Below the pieces are notes generated by a model that saw only the letters and a program-made list of their open reading frames with translations, did no database searches and was not told the origin of the DNA. Of a stretch of DNA of 64,000 bases, positions 46,393 through 55,010 are shown one piece after another; the first letter of the stretch is position 1; every line of letters begins with the position of its first letter. The stretch is taken from NCBI RefSeq assembly GCF_001457415.1, contig NZ_LN881722.1, positions 620,001 to 684,000 on the forward strand, in the 5' to 3' direction. Both the position numbers and the translations under genes were made by a program. Source of the DNA: Gorillibacterium timonense. GTDB lineage: Bacteria; Bacillota; Bacilli; Paenibacillales; NBRC-103111.

Positions 46393-47791
46393 ACCGTCTG
46401 CGAACGAATGGGGGACCGAAGAACAGGACCAGGGGCAGAACTTGAAGCGGAAACAAGCACCGGCTGCGCTGAAACAGCTTGGAACCGAGATTCTCCTGTT
46501 TTTGCCGGTGGTCTTCTTTCTCACCTATGCTTTTCAGGAACGCTTCCTCGCTCTGAACGGGCTGATTCCGGTTCAGGTTGTAACACTTTATGCCGTCTGT
46601 GCTTTCGCAGGTTGGATAATTGCTGGACGCCCTGGCTTCTGGAGATCGCTTGTGCAGATTGCCTCCATGCTCGGAATTTCCGCCATCATGGGATGGCTCC
46701 TTCTATCCGAGCCATACGCCGCTGGCTTCCTTGCTTTCTACGGCTTTCTCTTTTCATTTCGTGGAAGAAGGCTGTTTTATACGAATGTCCATGAGTATTT
46801 CCAACCGCTCGTGGCTGTGGTTGGACTCTTCGGCTACTTTTTGCTGCCGCTGTTCGTTCGGTTTTTGCCGCTGCTGACGGCGGATCGAGCTTTTTTGAAC
46901 GCTGCGGGAATCGTTTCGCTCGGCATCGTCTTTCTGCAGATCAGCCGCGCCAATCTGCTCTATGCGAATCAGCAACGGGAAGGCGGAGCATGGTCCTCGA
47001 TGCTCTGGAAGAACCGGATGTGGGCGTTCCTTCTGTTCGGGATTGCCATTGTAGCAGGCTTTATTACCCCGATCAGCCGCGTCATCCGGGAAGGGGCGCG
47101 CAACGTTTGGGAACAGCTCGTGCACCTCTATCTGTGGCTTTTGCCTGATGCACCGGCCGAGCTTGCACCCGCGCCCCCTGCTGAGCCTCAGCAGCTTCCG
47201 ATGCTTCCGGAATCGAATCCACCGCATCCTTTTTGGGCTGTGTTCGAGAAGATCGTCACTTATCTAGCTTTGGCAGCTCTAGCGCTTGCGCTCGTCTATC
47301 TCCTCTACCTCGGAGGGAAGAAGTTCCCTGCGGCCCTTGCCAAACTGAAGGCATGGATCGCCCGTTTGTTCGGAGGAGGTTCACCGGAAGAGTCGACCGG
47401 ATATGTGGATGAGAAGGAGTCGCTTTTGGAGCTCTCCGAGACTCCCCGGCTGCTGCTCACTCGGGTTAAGGATTGGTTCAGCCGGAAGCTGCAGAGGAAA
47501 GAAAGCTGGAGCGAGCTCACCGACAATAAGGAGAAGATGAGGTTTCTCTATCGCCTCATGCTCAGGCAAGCCGAAGAGGGCGGATACACCGCCAAGCCGG
47601 ATATGACTCCGATGGAAGTGGGTCGGGAGCTATCTGGGAAAACGGCAGGGAACGTTCAAGCTGTGAAGCTGACAGAACGGTATAGCGCCGTCCGCTATGG
47701 AGAGGTATCGCCTTCCATCGATGAGGTGAACGAAATAGCGCAAGTCATTTTCGAGAAACGATCACGAAACACAGGGAAACCTAACATGTAG
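46382..47791 (+). CDS. Membrane protein with C-terminal DUF4129 domain
   Basis: A 469-residue protein with several membrane helices in the first 240 residues, a Pro-rich loop (APAPPAEPQQLP), one more helix (about 295-315) and a cytoplasmic C-terminal domain of about 110 residues. The latter matches DUF4129, with MRFLYRLMLRQAEEGGY, MTPMEVGREL and RYSAVRYGE. Many relatives carry a transglutaminase domain between the two parts; it is absent here, so this is a shortened member or a distinct branch. It overlaps the DUF58 gene by 11 bases. Role probably in envelope homeostasis with MoxR and DUF58. Confidence 0.82.
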   Translation: MGSKPSANEWGTEEQDQGQNLKRKQAPAALKQLGTEILLFLPVVFFLTYAFQERFLALNGLIPVQVVTLYAVCAFAGWIIAGRPGFWRSLVQIASMLGISAIMGWLLLSEPYAAGFLAFYGFLFSFRGRRLFYTNVHEYFQPLVAVVGLFGYFLLPLFVRFLPLLTADRAFLNAAGIVSLGIVFLQISRANLLYANQQREGGAWSSMLWKNRMWAFLLFGIAIVAGFITPISRVIREGARNVWEQLVHLYLWLLPDAPAELAPAPPAEPQQLPMLPESNPPHPFWAVFEKIVTYLALAALALALVYLLYLGGKKFPAALAKLKAWIARLFGGGSPEESTGYVDEKESLLELSETPRLLLTRVKDWFSRKLQRKESWSELTDNKEKMRFLYRLMLRQAEEGGYTAKPDMTPMEVGRELSGKTAGNVQAVKLTERYSAVRYGEVSPSIDEVNEIAQVIFEKRSRNTGKPNM

Positions 47792-47856
47792 ATCACATGA
47801 ATGGGGTAGCTATTTTTCAGATGAAATCCGCACTTACCAAAGGTTAGTGAATGATG

Positions 47857-47888
47857 AGCCCTCGCAGGAATTCTGCGGGGGCTTTTTC
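47857..47888 (+). terminator. Rho-independent terminator of the MoxR operon
   Basis: AGCCCTCGCAG (47857-47867) pairs with CTGCGGGGGCT (47873-47883), followed by TTTTTC. Confidence 0.85.
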
Positions 47889-47925
47889 TTTTTCCTTGAT
47901 AGATAAGGATTTTTTCGATTGAATG

Positions 47926-47940
47926 CGTTTTCTGAAAATG
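47926..47940 (+). promoter_or_regulatory. Candidate CodY-binding box
   Basis: The sequence is CG-TTTTCTGAAAA-TG against AATTTTCWGAAAATT, with three mismatches all at the ends. CodY is activated by branched-chain amino acids, and the downstream operon imports them, so the site makes biological sense. It is about 193 bases before livH. Confidence 0.5.
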
Positions 47941-48132
47941 ACCAATGATTGGAATTTTTTATTAGTATATACCGTTTTTTTTATGAGCCCAGTTCACGTT
48001 TTGTTCATGCTTCTATCTAGAAGTGATTACCTCTTCGTGTTACTATAAATAACATTAAAATCAACCTTTCTGGTACGCTAAAGCATCGTGGCGGTAACAC
48101 CAAACACAGACAAAGAATCGAGAGGGTGCCTG

Positions 48133-49032
48133 ATGGATTATCACATTCAGCAGTTAATCAACGGAATTTCGGTTGGCAGCATCTATGCTCTGATCGCTCT
48201 TGGGTACACCATGGTGTACGGCATCATCAAGCTCATCAACTTTGCGCATGGCGACGTCTTCATGGTAGGGGGCTTCGTCGGTCTGTATACGACGCAAATC
48301 CTCGAGAAATTCCTCCCTCCCGTTCCGATGTTTCTCACGGCTCTCATTGTTGCGATGCTCTTCAGTTCCATACTCGGTGTGTTGATCGAACGTCTCGCTT
48401 ACCGTCCTCTTCGCGGGGCATCCCGGATTGCAGTCCTCATCACGGCCGTCGGCATGTCCTTCCTCCTCGAATACGTCATGATGGCTATTGTCGGCCCTCA
48501 GGCCAAAGGGTACCCCGGCATCATCGGCAAAAAAACTTTTCATCTATATGGAGACATTCAGATCGATTCCAATCAGGTGATGATCCTGCTCGCCACCATC
48601 ATCCTGATGCTCGTCCTGGTCTACGTCGTTCACAAGACGAAGACCGGCAAAGCGATGCGGGCCGTTTCTTACGACATGGAAGCCGCACGGCTGATGGGCA
48701 TCAACGTCGACCGGACGATCTCCGCCACCTTCGCCATCGGCTCGGCACTCGCAGCGGCAGCCGGCGTAATCTTCGGCATGACCTACAGCTCCATCGACCC
48801 GCTCATGGGCATCATGCCCGGCTTGAAAGCCTTCGTTGCCGCCGTTCTCGGCGGAATCGGCAGCATTCCCGGCGCACTCGTCGGCGGTTTGCTGCTCGGA
48901 ACGATTGAGACGGAGGTATCCGCCAACGGCTTCTCCATGTGGCGCGACGGCGTCGCCTTCCTCGTGCTGATCCTGATCCTGATCTTCCGGCCATCCGGAC
49001 TCTTCGGCAAAAACATCAGGGAGAAGGTGTAA
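48133..49032 (+). CDS. livH: Branched-chain amino acid ABC transporter permease LivH
   Basis: A 299-residue integral membrane protein with eight or so helices. The start HIQQLINGISVGSIYALIALGYTMVYGIIKLINFAHGD is the hallmark of LivH (first residues cited by position), with GDVFMVGGFVGLY following. The EAA-like loop is SYDMEAARLMGINVD. One of two permeases for branched-chain amino acids or related compounds such as urea/amides. ATG 48133 follows AGAGGG by six bases, so the in-frame frame extension upstream is not used. First gene of livHMGF plus binding protein. Confidence 0.93.
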   Translation: MDYHIQQLINGISVGSIYALIALGYTMVYGIIKLINFAHGDVFMVGGFVGLYTTQILEKFLPPVPMFLTALIVAMLFSSILGVLIERLAYRPLRGASRIAVLITAVGMSFLLEYVMMAIVGPQAKGYPGIIGKKTFHLYGDIQIDSNQVMILLATIILMLVLVYVVHKTKTGKAMRAVSYDMEAARLMGINVDRTISATFAIGSALAAAAGVIFGMTYSSIDPLMGIMPGLKAFVAAVLGGIGSIPGALVGGLLLGTIETEVSANGFSMWRDGVAFLVLILILIFRPSGLFGKNIREKV

Positions 49033-49035
49033 CCC

Positions 49036-50004
49036 ATGGCGATCCTGCGCAAGCTCAATTCCTTCTGGTTGTTTCTCGCCGGCTCTCTCGTTCTCTTCGC
49101 CGTTATTCAGGTTCTTCTCAGCACCGAGACCATGGGAGACGTGTTTCAGTCCACGGTTGTTCTGATTGGCATCAACATCATCCTCACGGTCTCGCTTAAT
49201 CTGATCAACGGCATCACCGGTCAATTTTCTCTCGGCCATGCGGGGTTCATGTCCGTCGGCGCCTATGCTTCCGCGATCATGACGCTCGATTTTTCGGTGC
49301 CGTTTCCTCTTGCTCTCATCATCGGCGGCTGTGCCGCGGCACTTTGTGGAGCGGTGATTGGAATTCCTACCCTCCGGCTCAAGGGAGACTATCTGGCGAT
49401 CGCCACCCTTGGCTTCGGGGAGATCATCCGAATCACTTTCCTTAATACGGAATACGTAGGAGGAGCTGCGGGACTGAGCGGCATTCCCAATAAGACGACC
49501 TGGATCTGGTTGTTCCTGTTCACGGCGGTCAGCGTCATCATGATCCAGAACTTCATTCGCTCCAAGCATGGCAGAGCCTGCATCGCCATCCGGGAGAATG
49601 AGATCGCCGCGGAAGCGATGGGCATCAACACCACCACCTACAAGGTGATCGCGTTCATGATCGGCGCCTTCTTCGCCGGGATTGCCGGCGGCTTGTCAGC
49701 CCATTTCTTCTATGTCATCAGCCCTTCCAGCTTCGGCTTCATGAAATCGTTCGAGATTCTCGTCATGGTGGTGCTCGGCGGCCTCGGTAGCACGAGCGGC
49801 GCCATTCTCGGGGCAATCGTTCTCACCGTGCTGTTCACTCTACTGCAGCCATATCCCGAGCTTCGCATGATCATTTATTCCGCGTCGCTTGTTCTGATGA
49901 TGATTTTTCGCCCCGGCGGTCTTTTGGGTACGAAAGAATTTTCGCTTTCGTTTTTGAAGAAGAAGGAGGGGGAACCGCATGATATCGCCAGCCGTTCTGC
50001 TTAA
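49036..50004 (+). CDS. livM: Branched-chain amino acid ABC transporter permease LivM
   Basis: A 322-residue permease, second membrane subunit of the LIV transporter. Hallmarks are LNLINGITGQFSLGHAGFM, IGIPTLRLKGDYLAIATLGFGEI and the cytoplasmic EAA loop IRENEIAAEAMGINTT. Starts three bases after livH and overlaps the beginning of livG by 26 bases, so the operon is tightly coupled. The shift in the last residues (KKKEGEPHDI) lies inside that overlap. Confidence 0.94.
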   Translation: MAILRKLNSFWLFLAGSLVLFAVIQVLLSTETMGDVFQSTVVLIGINIILTVSLNLINGITGQFSLGHAGFMSVGAYASAIMTLDFSVPFPLALIIGGCAAALCGAVIGIPTLRLKGDYLAIATLGFGEIIRITFLNTEYVGGAAGLSGIPNKTTWIWLFLFTAVSVIMIQNFIRSKHGRACIAIRENEIAAEAMGINTTTYKVIAFMIGAFFAGIAGGLSAHFFYVISPSSFGFMKSFEILVMVVLGGLGSTSGAILGAIVLTVLFTLLQPYPELRMIIYSASLVLMMIFRPGGLLGTKEFSLSFLKKKEGEPHDIASRSA

Positions 50005-50755
50005 TGTCAAGGAAGCGAGCCGTCAGTTCGGAGGCATCCGGGCCCTGACCGATGTTTCCATTGAGCTCCGCTCCGGGGAACTGATCGGCCTGATCGGACC
50101 GAACGGGGCCGGCAAGACCACCTTGTTCAACCTGCTAACCGGTGTGTATGAACCCTCACAAGGCGAAATCACCCTGAACGGACAGTCCATTGGAGGCAAA
50201 AAGCCTTATGAGATCTGCCACAAGGGAGCGGCCCGCACCTTCCAGAACATCCGCCTGTTCGGAGAGATGACAGTCGCCGAAAACATCAAGATTGCTTATA
50301 CCCAGCATGCTAAATACTCCATATGGTCTTCGCTCTTCCGCCTTCCCGCTTTCTCCAAGGGAGAGAAGGAAATCGAAGAGAAGGCCGACGAGCTGTTAAA
50401 AATCTTTGGCCTCTCGGAGCATAAGCATGAGAAATCGAAGAACCTCAGCTACGGGGCCCAGCGCCGATTGGAGATCGCCCGCGCCTTGGCCGCCCGGCCG
50501 AAGCTGCTCTTGCTCGACGAACCAGCAGCCGGCATGAACCCGCAGGAGACCCGCGAGCTCATGAACCTGATCCGCTGGATTCGTGAGGAATTCGATCTGA
50601 CCATCCTCCTGATCGAGCATGACATGTCCCTCGTCATGGGGGTCTGCGACCGCATTTACGTCTTGGACCAAGGCAAGCTCATCGCCGAAGGAACTCCCGA
50701 ACGCATCCGCAACAACAAGGCCGTCATCGACGCTTATCTCGGACAGGAGGCCTAA
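49979..50755 (+). CDS. livG: Branched-chain amino acid ABC transporter ATPase LivG
   Basis: A 258-residue ATPase. Walker A is GPNGAGKTTLFNLLTG, the signature LSYGAQRRLEIARALA (LSYG in place of LSGG, normal in LivG), Walker B LLLLDEPAAGMNP. The insertion with FQNIRLFGEMTVAENI is a LivG marker. AGGAGGG at 49964-49970 precedes ATG 49979, which lies within the 3' end of livM. Works with LivF to power uptake. Confidence 0.95.
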   Translation: MISPAVLLNVKEASRQFGGIRALTDVSIELRSGELIGLIGPNGAGKTTLFNLLTGVYEPSQGEITLNGQSIGGKKPYEICHKGAARTFQNIRLFGEMTVAENIKIAYTQHAKYSIWSSLFRLPAFSKGEKEIEEKADELLKIFGLSEHKHEKSKNLSYGAQRRLEIARALAARPKLLLLDEPAAGMNPQETRELMNLIRWIREEFDLTILLIEHDMSLVMGVCDRIYVLDQGKLIAEGTPERIRNNKAVIDAYLGQEA

Positions 50756-50761
50756 ATCAGC

Positions 50762-51463
50762 ATGCTCAGAGTCGACAACATGGATGTGTATTATGGGGCG
50801 ATCCACGCCCTGAAAGGCATCACTCTTGAAGTGAACGAGGGGGAGGTCGTCTCCCTGATCGGCGCCAACGGTGCCGGCAAATCGACGCTGCTCAAGACGA
50901 TATCCGGTTTGCTAAAGCCCAAAACCGGGGATATTCGCTTCCTCGACAAGCCGATCGCCGGCTGCTCCGCGCAGTCGATCGTGAGCCTCGGGCTCGTCCA
51001 TTGCCCGGAAGGCCGTCGGATCTTCGCCAACATGACCGTGGAGGAAAATCTCGATCTCGGAGCTTATCTCCGCAAGGACAAAGAGGTGCAGAAAGATATC
51101 GAAGGCGTATATGAGCGCTTTCCGCGGCTCGGGGAACGCCGCAAGCAGCAGGCCGGGACCCTGTCCGGCGGTGAACAGCAGATGCTGGCCATCGGACGCG
51201 CCTTGATGAGCCGCCCGAAGCTGCTGCTCTTGGACGAACCGTCCATGGGGCTTGCCCCCATGCTCGTTCAAGAGATTTTCCGAGTGGTCGAGGAGATCAA
51301 CAAGAGCGGGACGACGGTCCTCTTGGTCGAGCAGAACGCCAATCAGGCGCTGAAGATCGCCCATCGGGCGTATGTGGTGGAGACAGGCAAGATCGTTCTG
51401 TCCGGTACGGGCGCGGAGCTGTCCGCTGCGGAAGAGGTTAAGTTGGCTTATTTGGGCCATTAA
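50762..51463 (+). CDS. livF: Branched-chain amino acid ABC transporter ATPase LivF
   Basis: A 233-residue ATPase, second of the pair. Walker A GANGAGKSTLLKTISG, signature LSGGEQQMLAIGRALM, Walker B LLLLDEPSMGLAPML, and the LivF-type VPEGR-like block here CPEGRRIFANMTVEENL. It begins six bases after livG and GGAGG lies within the end of that gene. The next gene is the binding protein, 31 bases on. Confidence 0.95.
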   Translation: MLRVDNMDVYYGAIHALKGITLEVNEGEVVSLIGANGAGKSTLLKTISGLLKPKTGDIRFLDKPIAGCSAQSIVSLGLVHCPEGRRIFANMTVEENLDLGAYLRKDKEVQKDIEGVYERFPRLGERRKQQAGTLSGGEQQMLAIGRALMSRPKLLLLDEPSMGLAPMLVQEIFRVVEEINKSGTTVLLVEQNANQALKIAHRAYVVETGKIVLSGTGAELSAAEEVKLAYLGH

Positions 51464-51494
51464 CAATAATTAGGGGGATAAGGGAGGATACCGT

Positions 51495-52664
51495 ATGAAG
51501 GTTGGGAAAGCTTCGATTTTGGCGGCTGCGCTCGTTCTGGCAATCGGAACGACAGGCTGCGGTAACAAAAAGGCCAGCGACAGCGGGGACATTCTGATTG
51601 GGGCCAACTTTGAAATGACCGGGGGTGTCGCTTCCTTCGGTAACTCCTCTTTGAACGGCGTGAAGCTGGCCGTCAAGCAGATCAACGACGACGGCGGCGT
51701 ACTCGGCCGCAAGCTGAAGGTTCTGGAAGCGGACAACGCCTCCAAAGCGGATGAAGCCACTCGCGCTGCTCAGAAGCTGATTGCGGACGGAGCCATCGCT
51801 CTCGTCGGTCCGGTAACGACCGGTAACACGATGGGCGCCGTACCGGTTGCCCAGGAGAAGAAAATCCCGATGATTACGCCGACCGCTACCGCCGTCAAGG
51901 TAACGGTAGATGAGCGCACGAGCAAGGTGTACGATTACATCTTCCGCGCCTGCTTCATCGACCCCTTCCAAGGTCAGGTCATGGGAGATTTCGCCTTGAA
52001 CGAGCTGAAGGTGAAGAACGTTGCGATCTATGTCAACTCGTCCAGCGATTACTCCAAAGGTCTGCAAAAATTCTTTAAGGAAACCTTCGAAAAGGGAGGC
52101 GGCAAAATCGTTGCGGAAGAATCCTTCCAGGAGAAGGATACCGATTTCAAAGCCGTGCTGACCCTGCTGAAATCGAAAAACCCGGAAGCCATCTACATCC
52201 CCGGCTATTATGAAGAAGTCGGCAAGATCGTCAAGCAAGCTCGCGAGCTTGGCATCACGGTTCCGCTTCTCGGCGGCGACGGCTGGGATTCCCCCAAAAT
52301 CGTCGAGATCGCCGGCAAAGACGCGCTGAACAACACCTTCTTCTCCAACCACTATGCGCCGGATGATACCTCCAAGGAAATTCAAGATTTCGTCTCCGCC
52401 TACAAGAAAGAGTACAGCGACCAGACGCCGGATGCTCTCGCTGCTCTCGGCTACGATTCCGTCAAGCTGCTGGCAGACGCCATCACCCGCGCCGGCTCCA
52501 CCGACTCCGGCAAGCTGAAGGATGCTCTCGCCGCAACGAAGGATTTGAAGCTGGCAACGGGTACTGTAACGCTGAACGATACTCATGACCCGGTCAAATC
52601 CGCCGTCGTTCTGGAATTTGTCGACGGAGTCCAAAAGTTCAAAGCCAAGATCGACCCGAAATAA
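51495..52664 (+). CDS. Branched-chain amino acid-binding lipoprotein (LivJ/LivK-like)
   Basis: A 389-residue periplasmic-binding-type protein, here anchored outside the membrane as a lipoprotein: the signal peptide ends in IGTTGCGNK, with Cys as the lipid-modified residue. Type I fold with repeated features LIGANFEMTGGVASFG, ALVGPVTTGNTM and LGGDGWDSPKIVEIAG. It captures leucine, isoleucine, valine or related ligands for LivHMGF. AGGATACC precedes the ATG. It is the last gene of the operon, which is unusual since binding proteins are often first, and a terminator follows. Confidence 0.93.
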   Translation: MKVGKASILAAALVLAIGTTGCGNKKASDSGDILIGANFEMTGGVASFGNSSLNGVKLAVKQINDDGGVLGRKLKVLEADNASKADEATRAAQKLIADGAIALVGPVTTGNTMGAVPVAQEKKIPMITPTATAVKVTVDERTSKVYDYIFRACFIDPFQGQVMGDFALNELKVKNVAIYVNSSSDYSKGLQKFFKETFEKGGGKIVAEESFQEKDTDFKAVLTLLKSKNPEAIYIPGYYEEVGKIVKQARELGITVPLLGGDGWDSPKIVEIAGKDALNNTFFSNHYAPDDTSKEIQDFVSAYKKEYSDQTPDALAALGYDSVKLLADAITRAGSTDSGKLKDALAATKDLKLATGTVTLNDTHDPVKSAVVLEFVDGVQKFKAKIDPK

Positions 52665-52705
52665 GCGGCTCGCGTCTCAACGAGAAGCTATCCGATTATC
52701 TCAAG

Positions 52706-52746
52706 AAGCCCGGCTCGCATCCATGCGCAGCCGGGTTTCCCTTTTT
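52706..52746 (+). terminator. Rho-independent terminator of the liv operon
   Basis: AAGCCCGGCT (52706-52715) pairs with AGCCGGGTTT (52729-52738) around GCAT/ATGC, followed by CCCTTTTT. Confidence 0.85.
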
Positions 52747-52854
52747 GTGAAAGGAAATCTCGCTCGAAGGGACCATTCATCTACGTAAGCGCTCTCGAAA
52801 AGATGCTTGTTGAGAAAATGGTGATTTATTACAATAGAAGGAGGTGAGAAAACG

Positions 52855-54183
52855 ATGGATAAAAAGCAATACTTAAAAAAAGCGATCACGATCATCGAAA
52901 ACAACCTTTCAGACAAAGTGGCTGTGGGACAAATTGCTCTCGATTGCTGTGTTTCCCCTCGACAATTTTATCGTGATTTCTACAGCCTGACCGGTCATTC
53001 TGTCCATGAATACATTCGCAGACGGCGGTTGTCAAAGGCCTTAAGCTTACTCAAGAATTCCGAAATGGATGCAGCAGCGGTTGCTTACACATGTGGGTAT
53101 AGCTCGCAGGCTGCTTTGTGTCAAACCGTTAAAACCTATTTAGGCACGACTCCAAAAGCGTACAAGAATCGCTCCGATCATTATTTTTTTCCTATATTCA
53201 ATACGGAACGTTTTATGCAAATCGAGGTTAAATCCGAGGCACTTCCCCAAATGATTTCGATCCAATATGGTCATCGTCAGTTAAGGGGGATCGAGAACCG
53301 TGCCGTTGCCTATTTTTTATCCCTCATTCCAGAGTATAAAGGAAGGCTATTCGGTAGGAATGAAAAGCAAGTCGGGAGGCAATTTTGTTACGAGCTGCAG
53401 GTGGAGTATTCGGAAGCGCTCCTTGAGCAGATCCGAAAGTCGGAATTTATCTTTTCTTCCCTAAAACCTCCTGGCACCTCGATGTACGCGAAAACAATCG
53501 TAAAAAATGACGAAGCCGAGATTAACGACGCTTGGGAGTATCTATACAGCCAATGGATGAAGAACAGCATGTTTGAGCAGGGCGATTCGGTCTATTTTGA
53601 AGAGTACGTGATCAAAAAAAGCAAAGTCCAGAAGCTCGTCCTGCACCTACCGATCAAGCTTCGCGCTCACTATCATCGAATCGGGATGACGACCTGTGAG
53701 GATCGATTGGTTCTCGCTTCTACTCAGCAAGGTGCTCATGCGGAGAAAGCGGCGGCGAAGGTTTTGGGGGATTTCCTATCCAAGCAATATCCTTATTTGC
53801 TGCAGACCCAAAAAGAATACTATGTCTCAAAAGAAGGGGACCGCTGCACATGCGGAGTGATGATCAACGAGAGCCGCTATATTCCGAATGATGGGAGCAT
53901 CTCTTTATTACCGATTCCTGGCGGCACCTATGCGGTTTTGGAAGGTGATTGTTACGGTACAAGCAGTGACGATGAGCATTTTTTACGGCGATGGGTAGAG
54001 GAGAACGGATTTGAGAAGGATGGACAAGCCTTCACCCTCTACGATGTCTCGGTGGGTACGGAAAGAAATCAAATCATCGTGCGATCCTATCTGAAAATGG
54101 CAGAAAACAATAATACATCGTCCCCAAAGATCGATAAGCTGTCTAGGAATGGGTTAGATTCCTATAAAATGCGAGGTGGATAA
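52855..54183 (+). CDS. AraC-family regulator with two GyrI-like effector domains
   Basis: A 442-residue regulator. Residues 1-110 are the AraC double helix-turn-helix (VAVGQIALDCCVSPRQFYRDF and AAAVAYTCGYSSQAALCQTVK). The rest appears to be two GyrI/SOUL-like effector-binding domains in tandem, at about 118-270 and 275-430, the second ending RSYLKMAE. Relatives normally have one such domain, so this is a longer variant. AGAAGGAGG precedes the ATG. The next gene encodes a stand-alone GyrI-like protein three bases after the stop and is surely co-transcribed. The gene is less GC-rich than the liv operon, suggesting later arrival. Ligand unknown, probably a small hydrophobic or cationic compound. 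Confidence 0.85.
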   Translation: MDKKQYLKKAITIIENNLSDKVAVGQIALDCCVSPRQFYRDFYSLTGHSVHEYIRRRRLSKALSLLKNSEMDAAAVAYTCGYSSQAALCQTVKTYLGTTPKAYKNRSDHYFFPIFNTERFMQIEVKSEALPQMISIQYGHRQLRGIENRAVAYFLSLIPEYKGRLFGRNEKQVGRQFCYELQVEYSEALLEQIRKSEFIFSSLKPPGTSMYAKTIVKNDEAEINDAWEYLYSQWMKNSMFEQGDSVYFEEYVIKKSKVQKLVLHLPIKLRAHYHRIGMTTCEDRLVLASTQQGAHAEKAAAKVLGDFLSKQYPYLLQTQKEYYVSKEGDRCTCGVMINESRYIPNDGSISLLPIPGGTYAVLEGDCYGTSSDDEHFLRRWVEENGFEKDGQAFTLYDVSVGTERNQIIVRSYLKMAENNNTSSPKIDKLSRNGLDSYKMRGG

Positions 54184-54186
54184 TCA

Positions 54187-54840
54187 ATGAATGCAGCCCA
54201 AAAAGCAAATAACAACCCAGAAGGGTACGGTCCTGGAGAAAAGCCAGAGCTTATCCAAGTGTTTGAGCAGAAAGCGGCAACCCCCTACCAAACCTACAAA
54301 ACGATCGAGTATCGAATGGATGATGTGGAATATCCGGACAGCTTCAAGATGGCAGGCGTTCCCTATAGCCTGTATCCGGATTTCGCGAATATTGGAAGGT
54401 TCCATGACGAATATAAGGCTCTTATGATGGATCGATATGCTCCCTATACGGAAGTGGGCATATCTCGAAGTTTTGGCGAGAGCTACGATTACTTGTTCGG
54501 CTGTCAGGTTGAATCTCTGGACGAGCTTCCCGAAGGGCTGATCGGAATCGACACCGGATTGAAACGGTTTGCGTCGATTACGTTCCGAGCCCCGTCTCAG
54601 GAGGAGCTGGTGGGAGGCTCCGATGGGCCTGGTGATGCGATGGTTATCGCCACGGAATTTCTAAAAGAGGTTTGGCTGCCTGAGCACTTGGATGAGGTGG
54701 CTCCTATCGTGGATTGGGACAGCTCCTGCTTTGAGATCAAGATTGGTGAAGAGACTTATCACATGAACCTGATTGAGGTTTATAAAGTGGAGCTCGACGT
54801 TGATGCGGAAATGTGCTATTACATCCCATTGAAACCGTAA
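54187..54840 (+). CDS. GyrI-like effector-binding domain protein
   Basis: A 217-residue protein without a DNA-binding domain. The pattern SLDELPEGLIGIDTGLKRFASITFRAP corresponds to the GyrI core where the family has a 'pEGl...ip.g.ya.f' motif, followed by a C-terminal YYIPLK. Such stand-alone domains may bind toxic small molecules or modulate a partner regulator. It starts three bases after the AraC-type regulator that has the same domain twice, so joint function is likely. A terminator follows at 54891-54922. Confidence 0.78.
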   Translation: MNAAQKANNNPEGYGPGEKPELIQVFEQKAATPYQTYKTIEYRMDDVEYPDSFKMAGVPYSLYPDFANIGRFHDEYKALMMDRYAPYTEVGISRSFGESYDYLFGCQVESLDELPEGLIGIDTGLKRFASITFRAPSQEELVGGSDGPGDAMVIATEFLKEVWLPEHLDEVAPIVDWDSSCFEIKIGEETYHMNLIEVYKVELDVDAEMCYYIPLKP

Positions 54841-54890
54841 GGGATTATTTATTCGGCTGCAACGAGAGCCACTGAACGCTAAAGGAAACG

Positions 54891-54922
54891 GAACGGCCTT
54901 TTGCCGTTCTTTTTCTTTTTTG
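54891..54922 (+). terminator. Rho-independent terminator of the AraC/GyrI pair
   Basis: GAACGGC (54891-54897) pairs with GCCGTTC (54903-54909), followed by TTTTTCTTTTTT. Confidence 0.85.
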
Positions 54923-54942
54923 GAGTCTAGCTATGTTTGGTT

Positions 54943-54970
54943 TTGTGAACGGCGCGCCTTTTGCTACAAT
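54943..54970 (+). promoter_or_regulatory. Candidate sigma-A promoter of the radical SAM gene
   Basis: TTGTGA (54943-54948), a 16-base spacer and TACAAT (54965-54970), about 40 bases before ATG 55011. It directly follows the previous terminator. Confidence 0.5.
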
Positions 54971-55010
54971 AGAAGAGCTCTCTATTTGTCTCTTAAGAAA
55001 GGACGCTTCT

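Larger units (their letters stand above)
47792..48132 (+). promoter_or_regulatory. Intergenic region upstream of the liv operon with terminator and CodY-like box
   Basis: A terminator occupies 47857-47888. At 47926-47940 lies TTTTCTGAAAA flanked so that 12 of 15 bases match the CodY consensus AATTTTCWGAAAATT. A TATAAA at 48044-48049 may be a -10. The rest is A/T-rich without further recognised signals. Confidence 0.5.

Noticed and set aside
47941-48132. T-box or other riboswitch before livH
   Set aside because: No AGGGTGGNACCGCG-like T-box sequence and no conserved stem pattern recognised.
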